Positions 16,885 through 25,560 of a DNA stretch of 64,000 bases are shown here, one piece after another. The stretch is taken from assembly GCA_947455195.1 (NCBI GenBank), contig CANGMI010000002.1, positions 124,001-188,000 of the forward strand, in the 5' to 3' direction. The stretch comes from Pseudomonadota bacterium (GTDB taxonomy: Bacteria; Pseudomonadota; Gammaproteobacteria; Burkholderiales; SG8-39). The notes beneath the pieces are model-generated. The model saw nothing but the letters and a program-made list of their open reading frames with translations, was not told where the DNA came from and did no database searches. A program made the position numbers and the translations under genes. The first letter of the stretch is position 1, and each line of letters opens with the position of its first letter.

Positions 16885-17922
16885 ATGGCACGGCCTGGTG
16901 GGCGCGAAAGGGATGCGGGTGGGTGGGCGAGCACGACGCGCGGCACGGTTGCCCGCGGTGTCATGGCAACCTGCGCCGTCGTCATGGGGCTCGTGCCCGT
17001 CGGCGCAGCCCTGGCGCAGGGCTTTCCGAATCACGCCATACGCATCATCAACCCCTACGCCGCGGGTGGCCCGTCGGAACTGGTGACGCGGGTCGTGGCC
17101 TCGGGCCTTTCCACCGAACTGGGGCAGCCGGTGCTCATCGAGGCCAAGCCCGGCGCAGGTACCGTGATCGGTGCCGATTTCGTGGCGAAAGCGGCGCCCG
17201 ACGGGTACACGCTGCTCCTCACGACGCTCGCGCCGGTCATCGTGCAGCCGCTCATCAATCCGAACATTCCGTACGATGCGCGTCGCGACTTTGCCCCGGT
17301 GGGGCTCTTTGCCAGTGTGCCGAACCTCATCGCGGTGCATCCTTCGCTGCCGGTGCGCACGCTGGCTGAACTGGTCGAGCGTGCCCGACGAGAGCCGGGC
17401 CGGCTGACCTATGCGTCGGCTGGCACCGGCACCAGCCCGCACCTGGCGGGCGAACTGCTGCGCCAGATGGCCGGCATCGACATCACGCATGTGCCCTACC
17501 GCGGCGCGGCACCAGCCGTGGTCGACGTGGTGTCGGGCGAGGTTGCGGTGTCCTTTCTCAACATCACGACCCAGATCCAGTACGTACGGACCGGCCGGTT
17601 GCGGCCGCTCGCGATGACGACCGCGAGCCGCTCGGTGCTGCTGCCCGAGGTTCCTACCGTCGCCGAATCGGGCTACGCGGGCTACATCGCCGAATCGTGG
17701 AACGGCCTTGTCGCGCCCGCGGGTACCCCGCGTGCCGTGATCGATACGCTATCGCGGGCCATGCTGAAGGTGATGGCGACGCCCGCGGCTCGTGACAAAC
17801 TGCTTGCCATGGGCGCCGAGGAGCGCTCGCTCGGACCTGATGCGTTTGCCGCCTACCTGGCAGCCGACGAGGCGCGCCTCGCGCCGATCGTGAAGGCGCT
17901 CGGGTTGAAGCCCGAGCAGTAG
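16885..17922 (+). CDS. Bug/TctC-type substrate-binding protein
   Basis: A 345-residue periplasmic binding protein. After a twin-arginine-poor signal peptide ending near residue 47 (GAALAQG), it opens IRIINPYAAGGPSELVTRVV. Other family blocks are IEAKPGAGTVIGADFVAKAA, PDGYTLLLTTLAPV and THVPYRGAAPAVVDVVSGEV. GAGGAGATG at 16873-16881 provides the ribosome site; ATG at 16885 is better spaced than 16879. It is probably cotranscribed with the flavin reductase and perhaps with the next Bug gene at 18017. No permease genes are present. Confidence 0.93.
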   Translation: MARPGGRERDAGGWASTTRGTVARGVMATCAVVMGLVPVGAALAQGFPNHAIRIINPYAAGGPSELVTRVVASGLSTELGQPVLIEAKPGAGTVIGADFVAKAAPDGYTLLLTTLAPVIVQPLINPNIPYDARRDFAPVGLFASVPNLIAVHPSLPVRTLAELVERARREPGRLTYASAGTGTSPHLAGELLRQMAGIDITHVPYRGAAPAVVDVVSGEVAVSFLNITTQIQYVRTGRLRPLAMTTASRSVLLPEVPTVAESGYAGYIAESWNGLVAPAGTPRAVIDTLSRAMLKVMATPAARDKLLAMGAEERSLGPDAFAAYLAADEARLAPIVKALGLKPEQ

Positions 17923-18016
17923 TCGCGCCCGAGCGGGCGTCATGCAAAATGTGGCGTGAGTCGATTCGGGCAAGGCGGATCCAGCCGATTCAGAGTGTCT
18001 ACACAAGGAGAGGGCA

Positions 18017-18976
18017 ATGCGTCGTGCAGCATGGGTCGTAGCGGCCGCTCTTGCGGTCTGCGCTGGGGCAACCGGTGCGCAGGAGTATCCGGCACGGCCG
18101 GTGCGGGTCTTCGTCGCCAACTCGGCGGGCTCGCTCGCGGATGTGGTCTCGCGCCTCGTATTCGGCAGGCTCTCGACCCTGCTCGGTCAGACCTTCCTCA
18201 TCGAGAATCGGCCCGGTGCCGGCGGCACCCTCGCTGGCGAGGCGGCCGCCAAGGCGACACCGGATGGTTACACGCTGCTCTATGCATCGGACAGCACGAT
18301 GACGATCGGGCCCGCGCTCTACACGCTCGGCTACGATCCGGTGCGCGATTTCGCACCCGTCTCGCTCGTTGCGAAGATTCCCACCGGGCTGGTTGCGCAC
18401 CCGTCGCTCGGGCTGAAGACGCTCGATGAGTTCATCGCCTATGTGAAGGCGCATCCGGGCAAGCTCAACTATTCCAGTGGCGGTCCGGGCCATGCCACCC
18501 ATCTGGGCATGGAACTGTTTCTGAATCGGGCTGGCCTCGACATGGTGCATGTGCCTTACAAGGGCACCGGGCCGGCCTTGCAGGCCGCTCTGACGGGCGA
18601 GGTCGCTGCAACCGATCTGGGTCTCGGGATGGTGCTCTCGGCGATGCAGGATGGCCGCCTGACCCCTCTGGCGGTTGTGGGCCCTCGCGCCGAAGGCGTG
18701 TTGCCGACGGTGCCCGACCTTGGCAAGCGGGTGGCCGATGCCGAGTACGTGTCCTGGCAGGCCGTGTTTGCGCCTGCGCGTACGCCACGAGCCATCGTCG
18801 AGCGTTTGCATGAGTCGCTCGGCCGTGCAATGGCAACGCCGGAGTTGAAGACGCGCATGATGGATACCGGCATGGCCAACGTACCCAGCACCCCCGAGGA
18901 ATTGGGGCGCATGGTGGTGCGCGATCTTCAGGTCAATGGTGACATGGTGCGTCGGCTGAAATTGAAGGCCGATTGA
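18017..18976 (+). CDS. Bug/TctC-type substrate-binding protein
   Basis: A 319-residue periplasmic binding protein with a short signal peptide (AALAVCAGATGAQ). The family opening is divergent: VRVFVANSAGSLADVVSRLV lacks the usual PYxAGG turn. IENRPGAGGTLAGEAAAKAT, PDGYTLLYAS and VHVPYKGTGPALQAALTGEV are standard. AAGGAGAG at 18004-18011 precedes the ATG. It follows another Bug gene by 94 bp and ends before a block of tandem repeats shared with the convergent GST gene. Confidence 0.93.
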   Translation: MRRAAWVVAAALAVCAGATGAQEYPARPVRVFVANSAGSLADVVSRLVFGRLSTLLGQTFLIENRPGAGGTLAGEAAAKATPDGYTLLYASDSTMTIGPALYTLGYDPVRDFAPVSLVAKIPTGLVAHPSLGLKTLDEFIAYVKAHPGKLNYSSGGPGHATHLGMELFLNRAGLDMVHVPYKGTGPALQAALTGEVAATDLGLGMVLSAMQDGRLTPLAVVGPRAEGVLPTVPDLGKRVADAEYVSWQAVFAPARTPRAIVERLHESLGRAMATPELKTRMMDTGMANVPSTPEELGRMVVRDLQVNGDMVRRLKLKAD

Positions 18977-19041
18977 GACCGGCCATGACCGGGTGCGGTG
19001 CCCGTGCCCTGGCACGCCCTGGGGTCCGCACGTCGGGCCCC

Positions 19042-19093
19042 GATCGGTCGGCCCGATCCGTCGGCCCGATCCGTCGGCCCGGTCAGTCGGCCG
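19042..19093. repeat. Four 13-bp tandem repeats between convergent genes
   Basis: Units GATCGGTCGGCCC (19042-19054), GATCCGTCGGCCC (19055-19067 and 19068-19080) and GGTCAGTCGGCCG (19081-19093) lie head to tail. The last unit covers the stop and last codons of the GST gene (ends at 19083). GGCCGA-type cores can pair with neighbouring sequence, so a shared termination or attenuation role for the convergent genes is possible. Slippage-generated DNA is the simpler explanation. Confidence 0.7.
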
Positions 19094-19751
19094 GACGCGT
19101 GAGCGTCATCGAAGGGCGCTCGTCGATGGGTCCAAACCAGTCGGCGAGGGCCTTGTGATCGTGTCGCCAGTCGATCGCGCTGAAGCGGTAGTCGATGTAC
19201 CCCAGAGCACAGGCAATCGTGACCTGCCCGATGGTGGCCAGGGGTCCGGGGTCACGCAGGCCACCCCGCATCGCCTCCGAGCGCTGCGCCGTTTCGGACG
19301 CCCGCAGCGCCGGCACCTCGCGCTCGAGCCAGTCGAGCGTGGCTGCAAGCTTTGCCTCGAAGGCCGCAATCAGGTCTGCCGATATCTGTCCTTCGGGGCG
19401 TACGCGCTCGTTGCGCCATAGCACCAGGGCCTCGATGAGTCCGTTGGCAATCGAGTGCCAGCGCAGTGCCTCGACGCGCGCCGGGCCGGTCGCCGGCATG
19501 AAACGCTGACCGCCATGGCGTGAATCCAGAAAGTCGATGATCGCCAGCGAGTCGGGTATGACGACCCCATCGTCCGTCACCAGGGTCGGGATCTTCGCGA
19601 GCGGGTTGATCGCCATGAGTTCGCGATTGGGCGCGGTCATCGCGACCGGGCTGCGAACGACTTCGAGCGTGCTCGCCAGGTGAGCCTCGTGCGCGAAGAC
19701 CATGACCTTGCGAACGAAGGGGGAACGCGGTGACCAGTGCAACTGCATCAT
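19083..19751 (-). CDS. Glutathione S-transferase family protein
   Basis: A protein of about 222 residues with the thioredoxin-like N-terminal domain (LHWSPRSPFVRKVMVFAHE, where Ser in SPRSP is the likely thiol-activating residue). The G-site loop is INPLAKIPTLVTDDGVVIPD with the cis-Pro, and SLAIIDFLD follows. The C-terminal helical domain is present. Tandem ATGs occur at 19751 and 19748. It sits 9 bp after the Bug gene stop and is the third gene of an enoyl-CoA hydratase/Bug/GST operon. The natural substrate is unknown; detoxification or an isomerisation in aromatic acid catabolism are both plausible. Confidence 0.9.
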   Translation of the reverse strand: MMQLHWSPRSPFVRKVMVFAHEAHLASTLEVVRSPVAMTAPNRELMAINPLAKIPTLVTDDGVVIPDSLAIIDFLDSRHGGQRFMPATGPARVEALRWHSIANGLIEALVLWRNERVRPEGQISADLIAAFEAKLAATLDWLEREVPALRASETAQRSEAMRGGLRDPGPLATIGQVTIACALGYIDYRFSAIDWRHDHKALADWFGPIDERPSMTLTRPAD

Positions 19752-19759
19752 GAGCGGTG

Positions 19760-20827
19760 CTACTCCCATCGTGCGCCGGCGGCGCGGGCTATTGGTATCC
19801 AGCGGGCATTTTCCGCGCGGATGAACGCCGCGAATTCATCGGGCGAACTCGCGACCGGAATGGCACCCTGGCGGGTGAGTGCATCCACCAGGTCGGGCAT
19901 GCGCAGTGCTGTCAAGGCGGCCTGATTGAGCCGGTTGATGATGTCGCGTGGCGTACCGCCCGGCGCGAGTAGCCCATACCAGTTGTTGGCCAGAACCCCG
20001 GGCAGGCCCGACTCGGTCGTGGTCGGGACCGCCGGCAGGGTGGGTGCGCGCCGCGCGTTGCCCATGGCGATGGGGATGAGGCGCCCGGCCACGATATGCG
20101 GCAGCACGACGGGTATGTCGGCGAACATGATGTCCACCTGGCCGCCAAGCAGGTCGTTGACCGCTGGAGCCGCCCCACGGTAAGGCACATGAACGATGTC
20201 GATGCGCGCCTCGCGCTTCAGGAGTTCTCCGGCCAGGTGCGGCATGCTGGCGGGGCCGGATGACGCAAAGCTGATGCGCCCCGGGTTCGCGCGCGCGTAG
20301 GCGACGAGTTCGGGCAGCGTCTTCACCGCGAGGCGGGGGATGGCCACCAGCACTTCCGGTGCATCGACAATCTGGGTGATGGCGGTGAGGTCGCGCTCAG
20401 GGTCATAGGGCAGTGTGGTGAGACCCGGTGCGATCGACAGCGCCCCGGCCGAGCACACCAGCAGGGTGTAGCCATCCGGGGCCGACTTGGCGACTGCGTC
20501 CGCTCCGATCACGCCTCCGGCGCCGGCGCGGTTTTCCACCACGACGGGCTGTCCGAGGACCCCCGCGAGTTTCATGCCGATCGAGCGTCCGATGATGTCC
20601 GCCGGCCCGCCCGCCGGGAAGTTGACCACGATGCGCAAGGGGCGCGATGGCCAGGTCTCCGCGTGCGCTGCCGGCATCACCAACGCGAGGAGTGCTGCCA
20701 GCGCACCAGCGCGAGCGGCGAGGCGGGTCGCAAGGCTGCGCGGTGCGCGGGTGGTGTTGGCTGACGAGTCGATCGCAGCAGCGGCGATTCCGAGGTCCGA
20801 GGCCTTGATGCCGAGATATCGGGTCAT
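19760..20827 (-). CDS. Bug/TctC-type substrate-binding protein
   Basis: A 355-residue periplasmic binding protein with an unusually long leader. The hydrophobic signal core (AGALAALLALVMPAAHA) begins only at about residue 40, after a mostly neutral stretch. The mature part starts ETWPSRPLRIVVNFPAGGPA and has VVENRAGAGGVIGADAVAKS, PDGYTLLVCSAGA and VHVPYRGAAPAVNDLLGGQV. The ATG at 20827 follows AAGGGG and sits 3 bp past the enoyl-CoA hydratase stop, so the two are translationally linked. A shorter start could exist inside the leader. Confidence 0.92.
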   Translation of the reverse strand: MTRYLGIKASDLGIAAAAIDSSANTTRAPRSLATRLAARAGALAALLALVMPAAHAETWPSRPLRIVVNFPAGGPADIIGRSIGMKLAGVLGQPVVVENRAGAGGVIGADAVAKSAPDGYTLLVCSAGALSIAPGLTTLPYDPERDLTAITQIVDAPEVLVAIPRLAVKTLPELVAYARANPGRISFASSGPASMPHLAGELLKREARIDIVHVPYRGAAPAVNDLLGGQVDIMFADIPVVLPHIVAGRLIPIAMGNARRAPTLPAVPTTTESGLPGVLANNWYGLLAPGGTPRDIINRLNQAALTALRMPDLVDALTRQGAIPVASSPDEFAAFIRAENARWIPIARAAGARWE

Positions 20828-20829
20828 GT

Positions 20830-21594
20830 TCAGCGCCCCTTGAAGACCGGTGCACGCTTCTCGACCGCAGCCCGCGCGGCCTCGCGCGCATCTTCGGTGG
20901 CCATCAGCTTCGTGCTGTACTGCTGTTCGAGGGCGTACCCCTCTTCGACCGGAAGCCATTCGGTGCGGTTGAGTGCCTCCTTCGCCATGCGCAGGCCGAG
21001 CGGGCTCTTGGCAGCAATCGTCTCGGCCAGTTCGCGTGCCGCGGGCATCAGGCGACGCGCACTCACGAGTTGGTCGACCAGCCCGACACGATGCGCCTCC
21101 CAGGCGCTGATCGGCTCGCCGGTGAAGTACATCAGCCGGAGCATGCCGGGAGGCACCAGTCGGCCCAGGTGCGCGCCCCCGCCGCAGCGTCCGACATTGA
21201 TCTCCGGGGTGCCGAAGGTGGCTCGTTCGGAAGCGATGCGGATGTCGGCAACTGCGGCCAGCACGTTGCCCGCGCCCAGCGCCGGCCCGTTGACGGCTGC
21301 GATCACCGGTATTGCGCACTGCCGTACCGCCCGGAAGGTCTCCCGTACGATTGCCGCTCGCGCCGGATCCTCGGCCAGTTGCGCGGCCATGAACTCCTGC
21401 AGATCGAGGCCTGCGCAGAAGGCCTTGTGGCCGCGGCCGGTGAGGATCACGCAGTGCACGTCGTCGCGCTGGCTGATTTCGTTGAAGACATCGGCGATGC
21501 GCTGGTAGAGCGCAAGCGTGAGCGCGTTCACGGGGGCACGGTCGATCGTGACCGTGAGCACCCGCCCGTTCTGTTCGACCACGATGTCGTTCAT
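20830..21594 (-). CDS. Enoyl-CoA hydratase/isomerase family protein
   Basis: A 254-residue crotonase-fold protein. The oxyanion-hole segments are AFCAGLDLQEFMAA and NGPALGAGNVLAAVADIRIA. The first catalytic Glu is retained in GTPEINVG, but the position of the second (Glu164 in rat mitochondrial hydratase) appears to be Leu in MLRLMYFTGEPISA. That suggests isomerase, hydrolase or lyase chemistry rather than simple hydration. It is first in an operon with a Bug protein and a GST, and divergent from a CaiB-type CoA transferase that could supply its CoA thioester substrate. Confidence 0.92.
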   Translation of the reverse strand: MNDIVVEQNGRVLTVTIDRAPVNALTLALYQRIADVFNEISQRDDVHCVILTGRGHKAFCAGLDLQEFMAAQLAEDPARAAIVRETFRAVRQCAIPVIAAVNGPALGAGNVLAAVADIRIASERATFGTPEINVGRCGGGAHLGRLVPPGMLRLMYFTGEPISAWEAHRVGLVDQLVSARRLMPAARELAETIAAKSPLGLRMAKEALNRTEWLPVEEGYALEQQYSTKLMATEDAREAARAAVEKRAPVFKGR

Positions 21595-21709
21595 GCTGTC
21601 TCCTCGAGGCTGCCGGCGTGTTTCGCAGGCCGCAGGATACCCGCCCCTCAGGCACGCTGCACGCGCCTACAATGCGGCAACGCGCCCACCCCGGGAAGGA
21701 TTGCTGTCG

Positions 21710-22900
21710 ATGGCCGGACCCTTGTCACACGTGAAGGTGCTCGACCTCAGTCGAGTCATGGCAGGCCCCTGGGCCGGGCAGATGCTGGCTGACCTGGGTG
21801 CCGATGTCATCAAGGTCGAGCGCCCTGGCGCCGGTGACGATACCCGGTCCTGGGGTCCGCCCTTTCTGACTGCGGCTGATGGCTCGCCGACCCGCGAGGC
21901 CGGGTATTTCCTCTCCGTCAACCGTGGCAAGCGTTCGGTTGCCGTCGACCTTGATCAGCCCCAGGGGCAGGCTGTCGTGCGGGCTCTGGCCGCTCGCAGC
22001 GACATTCTGATCGAGAACTTCAAGGTGGGTACGCTGGCGCGTTTCGGGCTCTCGTACGAGGATCTCAAGCCCTTGAACCGCGGACTCATCTATTGTTCGA
22101 TCACCGGGTTCGGGCAGACCGGTCCGCGCGCATCGCACGCAGCCTATGACTTTCTCATTCAGGCCATGGGCGGCCTGATGAGCGTGACTGGCGAGCGGGC
22201 AGGGCGCCCGGGCGCCGGGCCGCAGAAGGTGGGTTTGCCGATCGTCGACATCATGACCGGCATGTACGCAAGCGTGGCCGTGCTCGCGGCCCTGGCGCGT
22301 CGCACCGAGACCGGTGAGGGCGACTTCATCGATCTGGGCATGCTCGATGTGCAGACCGGCATCCTTGCCAATCAGGCGATGAATCATCTGGTGTCGGGTC
22401 GGGTGCCGCAGCGCACCGGCAATGCGCATCCCAACATCCAGCCGCAGGACGTGTTTCCCTGTGCCGATGGCGATCTGGTGATCGTCGTGGGCAATGACGC
22501 GCAATTCGTGAAGCTGTGTCAGGGGCTGGGCGCGCCCGCGCTCGCTGCCGACGAGCGATTCATCACCAATGCGGCCCGCGTGCGCCATGTCGATGCCTTG
22601 CGCGAGGCGCTGGCCATGGTGCTCGCAGGGCAGTCACGGCAGCACTGGATCTCCCGGCTCGAACCCCTGGGGGTGCCTTGTGGCCCCATCAATACCATCG
22701 ATGAGGTCTTTGACGATCCGCAGGTTCGTCACCGTGCCATGCGCGTCGATCTCCCGCACCCGTTGGCTGGCACGGTGCCGCAGGTGGCGAATCCCATTCG
22801 ATTTCGCGCGGCACCGATCGAGTACCACCGTGCGCCGCCCTTGCTGGGTGAACACACGCTGGAGGTCTTGCGCGAACTGGGTCTGGAGCCAGGACATTAG
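21710..22900 (+). CDS. CaiB/BaiF (class III) CoA transferase
   Basis: A 396-residue formyl-CoA transferase-type enzyme that moves CoA between carboxylic acids. The N-terminus LSHVKVLDLSRVMAGPWAGQ and following MLADLGADVIKVERPGAGD are diagnostic. SVNRGKRSVAVDLDQPQGQ, DILIENFKVGTLARFGLSY and VGLPIVDIMTGMYAS are also typical, and the catalytic Asp expected near residue 169 lies in the DIMTGM context. ATG at 21710 follows GGGAAGGA at 21693-21700. A TACAAT -10-like element is at 21668-21673. It starts a plus-strand pair with the CMD-like protein and is divergent from enoyl-CoA hydratase. Confidence 0.93.
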   Translation: MAGPLSHVKVLDLSRVMAGPWAGQMLADLGADVIKVERPGAGDDTRSWGPPFLTAADGSPTREAGYFLSVNRGKRSVAVDLDQPQGQAVVRALAARSDILIENFKVGTLARFGLSYEDLKPLNRGLIYCSITGFGQTGPRASHAAYDFLIQAMGGLMSVTGERAGRPGAGPQKVGLPIVDIMTGMYASVAVLAALARRTETGEGDFIDLGMLDVQTGILANQAMNHLVSGRVPQRTGNAHPNIQPQDVFPCADGDLVIVVGNDAQFVKLCQGLGAPALAADERFITNAARVRHVDALREALAMVLAGQSRQHWISRLEPLGVPCGPINTIDEVFDDPQVRHRAMRVDLPHPLAGTVPQVANPIRFRAAPIEYHRAPPLLGEHTLEVLRELGLEPGH

Positions 22901-22995
22901 CGCCCAAGGGTGGGCCCATGATGGCTCACCGGTCCGTTTTTCAATGACAGGCTGCGCCGCGCGCGCCCGCTTCACCGTCAGGGAGTCATGGTCAC

Positions 22996-23565
22996 ATGCC
23001 GCGCATACCGCTTTTTCCCCTCGAGGTCATGACCGATGAGCAGCGTGCCGTGCTGCATGACATCGTCTCGGGGCCACGCGGGACGATCAAGGGCCCGTTG
23101 CGGGCCGTGCTTCATCGGGCCGAACTGGCCGATCGCTGGCAGCGTCTGGGCGAGATCCTGCGCTATCGCACGAGTCTGCCGCCACGCCTGTCGGAACTGG
23201 CCATTCTGATCACGGCACGCGCGATGGACGCCCAGTTCGAATGGTTTGCCCACGAGCCGCCGGCGCGTGAGGCAGGCATCGCCGATGCGGTGATCGCGGC
23301 GCTGCGCGTGGGTGCCGTGCCTGCAGGCCTTGCCGGGGACGAGGCCGCCTTGCATCGGTACTGCGTCGAACTTCACCGCGACCATGCGGTGAGCGATGCC
23401 ACGTATGCGGCGGCCCACGAGCACCTGGGTACGCTCGGGGTGGTGGAACTCACCGCTCTGGTGGGTTACTACACGATGGTGGCGATGACGCTCAACGCAC
23501 ACCAGATTCCGCTGCCCGACGGGGTCGAACCCCCGCTGCCCATGGTGTCGACCGACTCGCGCTGA
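22996..23565 (+). CDS. Carboxymuconolactone decarboxylase-like protein (AhpD fold, no CxxC)
   Basis: A 189-residue all-helical protein of the CMD/AhpD superfamily. The core reads LPPRLSELAILITARAMDAQ followed by FEWFAHEPPAREAGI. Where AhpD has C-x-x-C before the His, this protein has A-Q-F-E, so peroxidase chemistry is unlikely while the His is retained. It lies 95 bp after the CoA transferase, probably in the same transcript. A close paralogue with the same EWFAH motif is encoded at 48600. Decarboxylase or lactone-related activity is inferred from the family only. Confidence 0.85.
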   Translation: MPRIPLFPLEVMTDEQRAVLHDIVSGPRGTIKGPLRAVLHRAELADRWQRLGEILRYRTSLPPRLSELAILITARAMDAQFEWFAHEPPAREAGIADAVIAALRVGAVPAGLAGDEAALHRYCVELHRDHAVSDATYAAAHEHLGTLGVVELTALVGYYTMVAMTLNAHQIPLPDGVEPPLPMVSTDSR

Positions 23566-23625
23566 GAGCGGTGGCCGGCTCGCAGGCCCGGTACCCGCAG
23601 GTACCCGGCCTGAGGCTGCGGAAAA

Positions 23626-24051
23626 CTAGCGCTTGTCGATCGAGGTTGCGCCCGCACCGAAGATCGCAAACATGATGTAGCCCCCGGCCATGGCCACGTT
23701 CTTCATGAAGTTGTTGAGCTGCGGCACCAGGGCAGCGTCGGGAGCGGCCCAGAAAGCGTGGAACAGGGCGCCGGCGACGATGCAGAAGGCAGCCATCAGC
23801 CAGGCACAGAGGCGCGTACGCCAGCCCAGGATGAAGAGCACGCCCACGGCAATCTCGAAGGCAATCACCAGTGGCGTCACGATGTCGGCCATCGGCAACT
23901 GGGTCGATATGTACTTCATCGTGCCTTCGAAGCTCATGAACTTGCGGATGCCGGCCACGATGAAGATGTGGCCCATGAAGATACGGGCAATCAGCATCAA
24001 CGTGGCATTGCTGGCGGCGGACGAACCTGAATCGAGCGAACTGGAACTCAT
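23626..24051 (-). CDS. DoxX family membrane protein
   Basis: A 141-residue inner-membrane protein with four predicted helices. LMLIARIFMGHIFIVAGIRK near residue 20 and ALFHAFWAAPDAALVPQLNN followed by FMKNVAMAGGYIMF are DoxX/DoxD-like signatures (the R-x-x-x-G...F-x-K-N pattern). DoxX proteins are linked to quinone or redox homeostasis, and the role is usually undefined. An AGGAGG ribosome site stands 7 bp before the ATG at 24051. It is divergent from the VOC gene, with 140 bp between. Confidence 0.88.
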   Translation of the reverse strand: MSSSSLDSGSSAASNATLMLIARIFMGHIFIVAGIRKFMSFEGTMKYISTQLPMADIVTPLVIAFEIAVGVLFILGWRTRLCAWLMAAFCIVAGALFHAFWAAPDAALVPQLNNFMKNVAMAGGYIMFAIFGAGATSIDKR

Positions 24052-24191
24052 GGCAAACCTCCTTGTGTGAATCCGACCCTGAACACAGCCGGTGCCGCAG
24101 AGTGTAACCGCACTCGGTGGTGATTCAACTGCACCCGCGTTGCCTGTTGTAGAGTCACGTCATCGAAGATGAACATTGCTGAGGTGAGGTC

Positions 24192-25427
24192 ATGGCAGAC
24201 GACACGGTTCCCGAGGTGCGTGAATTCGATGTGGGGGGCGTACGCCTGCCACGACCGTTTCGTATCCGGCGGCTCGGGCACTTCGGCGTCAATGTGCTCG
24301 ACATGGAAGCGGCGCGGCGCTTCTATTGCGATTTGCTCGGATTCAGGATTTCGGACCCCATCGATTTCGGCGCCCGTGTGCCTCCCGAGAAGCGTGATGC
24401 TGTCGGGTCCGGCGTGGGCTACTTCACGCGCCATGGCACCGACCATCATTCGTTCGTGCTTTTCCCGCGTCGGGTGCTCGCCGAACTCAATCCGCTGGTG
24501 CGCGAATTTCCGCAGGTAACCAGCAACCAGATCACCTGGCAGGTGGGATCCCTGCGCGAGGTGGCTTCGGGCTTTGACTGGTTCACCTCGCGCGGCCGTC
24601 GGGTCGTGCGCTCGGGGCGCGATCTGCCGGGTTCCAACTGGCACTTCTACCCGGTCGACCATGATGGGCACATCAATGAGTTGTATTACGGCATCGAGCA
24701 GGTGGGCTGGGATGGCTACAGCAAGCCGGTCGCCATGCACGGCATTCGTTACACCACCCCGCCCGAGCTGCCGCATCTGTCGGAGCTGGCTGAAGTCGAA
24801 CATGCCTTGAACAAGGGCATTCCCCTCAATTCGGGTCTGCGCGTGAAGGAATCGGCCGACGAGACCTTCGATGTGGGTGGCGTGCTGCTGGCACGCCCGT
24901 TCAAGGTGGTTCGAATCGGGCCCGTGCGACTTTTCGTTGCCGATGTCGAGCACGCCCTGCAGTACTACCGCGACGATCTCGGGCTGGCCGTCACCGAGGA
25001 GGTCAACTGGAAGGGCCATCGCTGCGTCTTCCTGCGGGCCAACACCGAACATCATTCACTCGCGCTTTATCCCATGGCGCTGCGGGCCGAACTCGGACTG
25101 TCCGAGCACACCACGCTCATGTCCTTCGGGCTGCAGGTGGGCTCATATCGCCAGTTGCGCGACTCGCTCGATTATCTGAAGAAGGCGGGGGTCACCATCC
25201 GGCATCTGCCACCGGAACTCTTTCCGGGCATCGACTACAGTGCGTTCGCACTCGACCCCGAAGGGCATGCGGTGCAGCTCTACTACTACATGGAACAGGT
25301 GGGCTGGGACGGCCGCCCGCGTCCGGCCGGGAGTCGACCCGTGATCGACAACGATCACTGGCCCGATACCGTGGCTGGCATGAGCGATTCCTTTCTGGGC
25401 GAGCCTTTTCTGGGGCCGCTCGGCTGA
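24192..25427 (+). CDS. Two-module VOC family protein (extradiol dioxygenase-like)
   Basis: A 411-residue protein with two vicinal-oxygen-chelate modules, at about residues 27-180 and 233-380. Module 1 keeps a full 2-His-1-Glu set: His in LGHFGVNVLD, His in GTDHHSFVLF and Glu in GHINELYYG. In module 2 the matching positions read IGPVRLFVAD (His lost), TEHHSLALY (His kept) and GHAVQLYYY (Glu to Gln). In BphC-type extradiol dioxygenases the iron sits in the C-terminal module, so the polarity here is reversed. GAGGTGAGG precedes the ATG. Ring cleavage is plausible given the neighbours, but other VOC chemistry is possible. Confidence 0.88.
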   Translation: MADDTVPEVREFDVGGVRLPRPFRIRRLGHFGVNVLDMEAARRFYCDLLGFRISDPIDFGARVPPEKRDAVGSGVGYFTRHGTDHHSFVLFPRRVLAELNPLVREFPQVTSNQITWQVGSLREVASGFDWFTSRGRRVVRSGRDLPGSNWHFYPVDHDGHINELYYGIEQVGWDGYSKPVAMHGIRYTTPPELPHLSELAEVEHALNKGIPLNSGLRVKESADETFDVGGVLLARPFKVVRIGPVRLFVADVEHALQYYRDDLGLAVTEEVNWKGHRCVFLRANTEHHSLALYPMALRAELGLSEHTTLMSFGLQVGSYRQLRDSLDYLKKAGVTIRHLPPELFPGIDYSAFALDPEGHAVQLYYYMEQVGWDGRPRPAGSRPVIDNDHWPDTVAGMSDSFLGEPFLGPLG

Positions 25428-25560
25428 GTCACCGCCAAGGCACGATGACACCCGGTGGTCCGCGGAAGGGCCATCGGTCTGACGACAGGTGCGGCTCCGG
25501 CCCAGACCTCACGGTGCCGTACCAGCCCGGGGCATCGACCCCGGCCAGCGGGAGTCTGCG

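Noticed and set aside
19042-19093. CRISPR-like array
   Set aside because: Units are 13 bp, contiguous and without spacers; no cas genes in the window.
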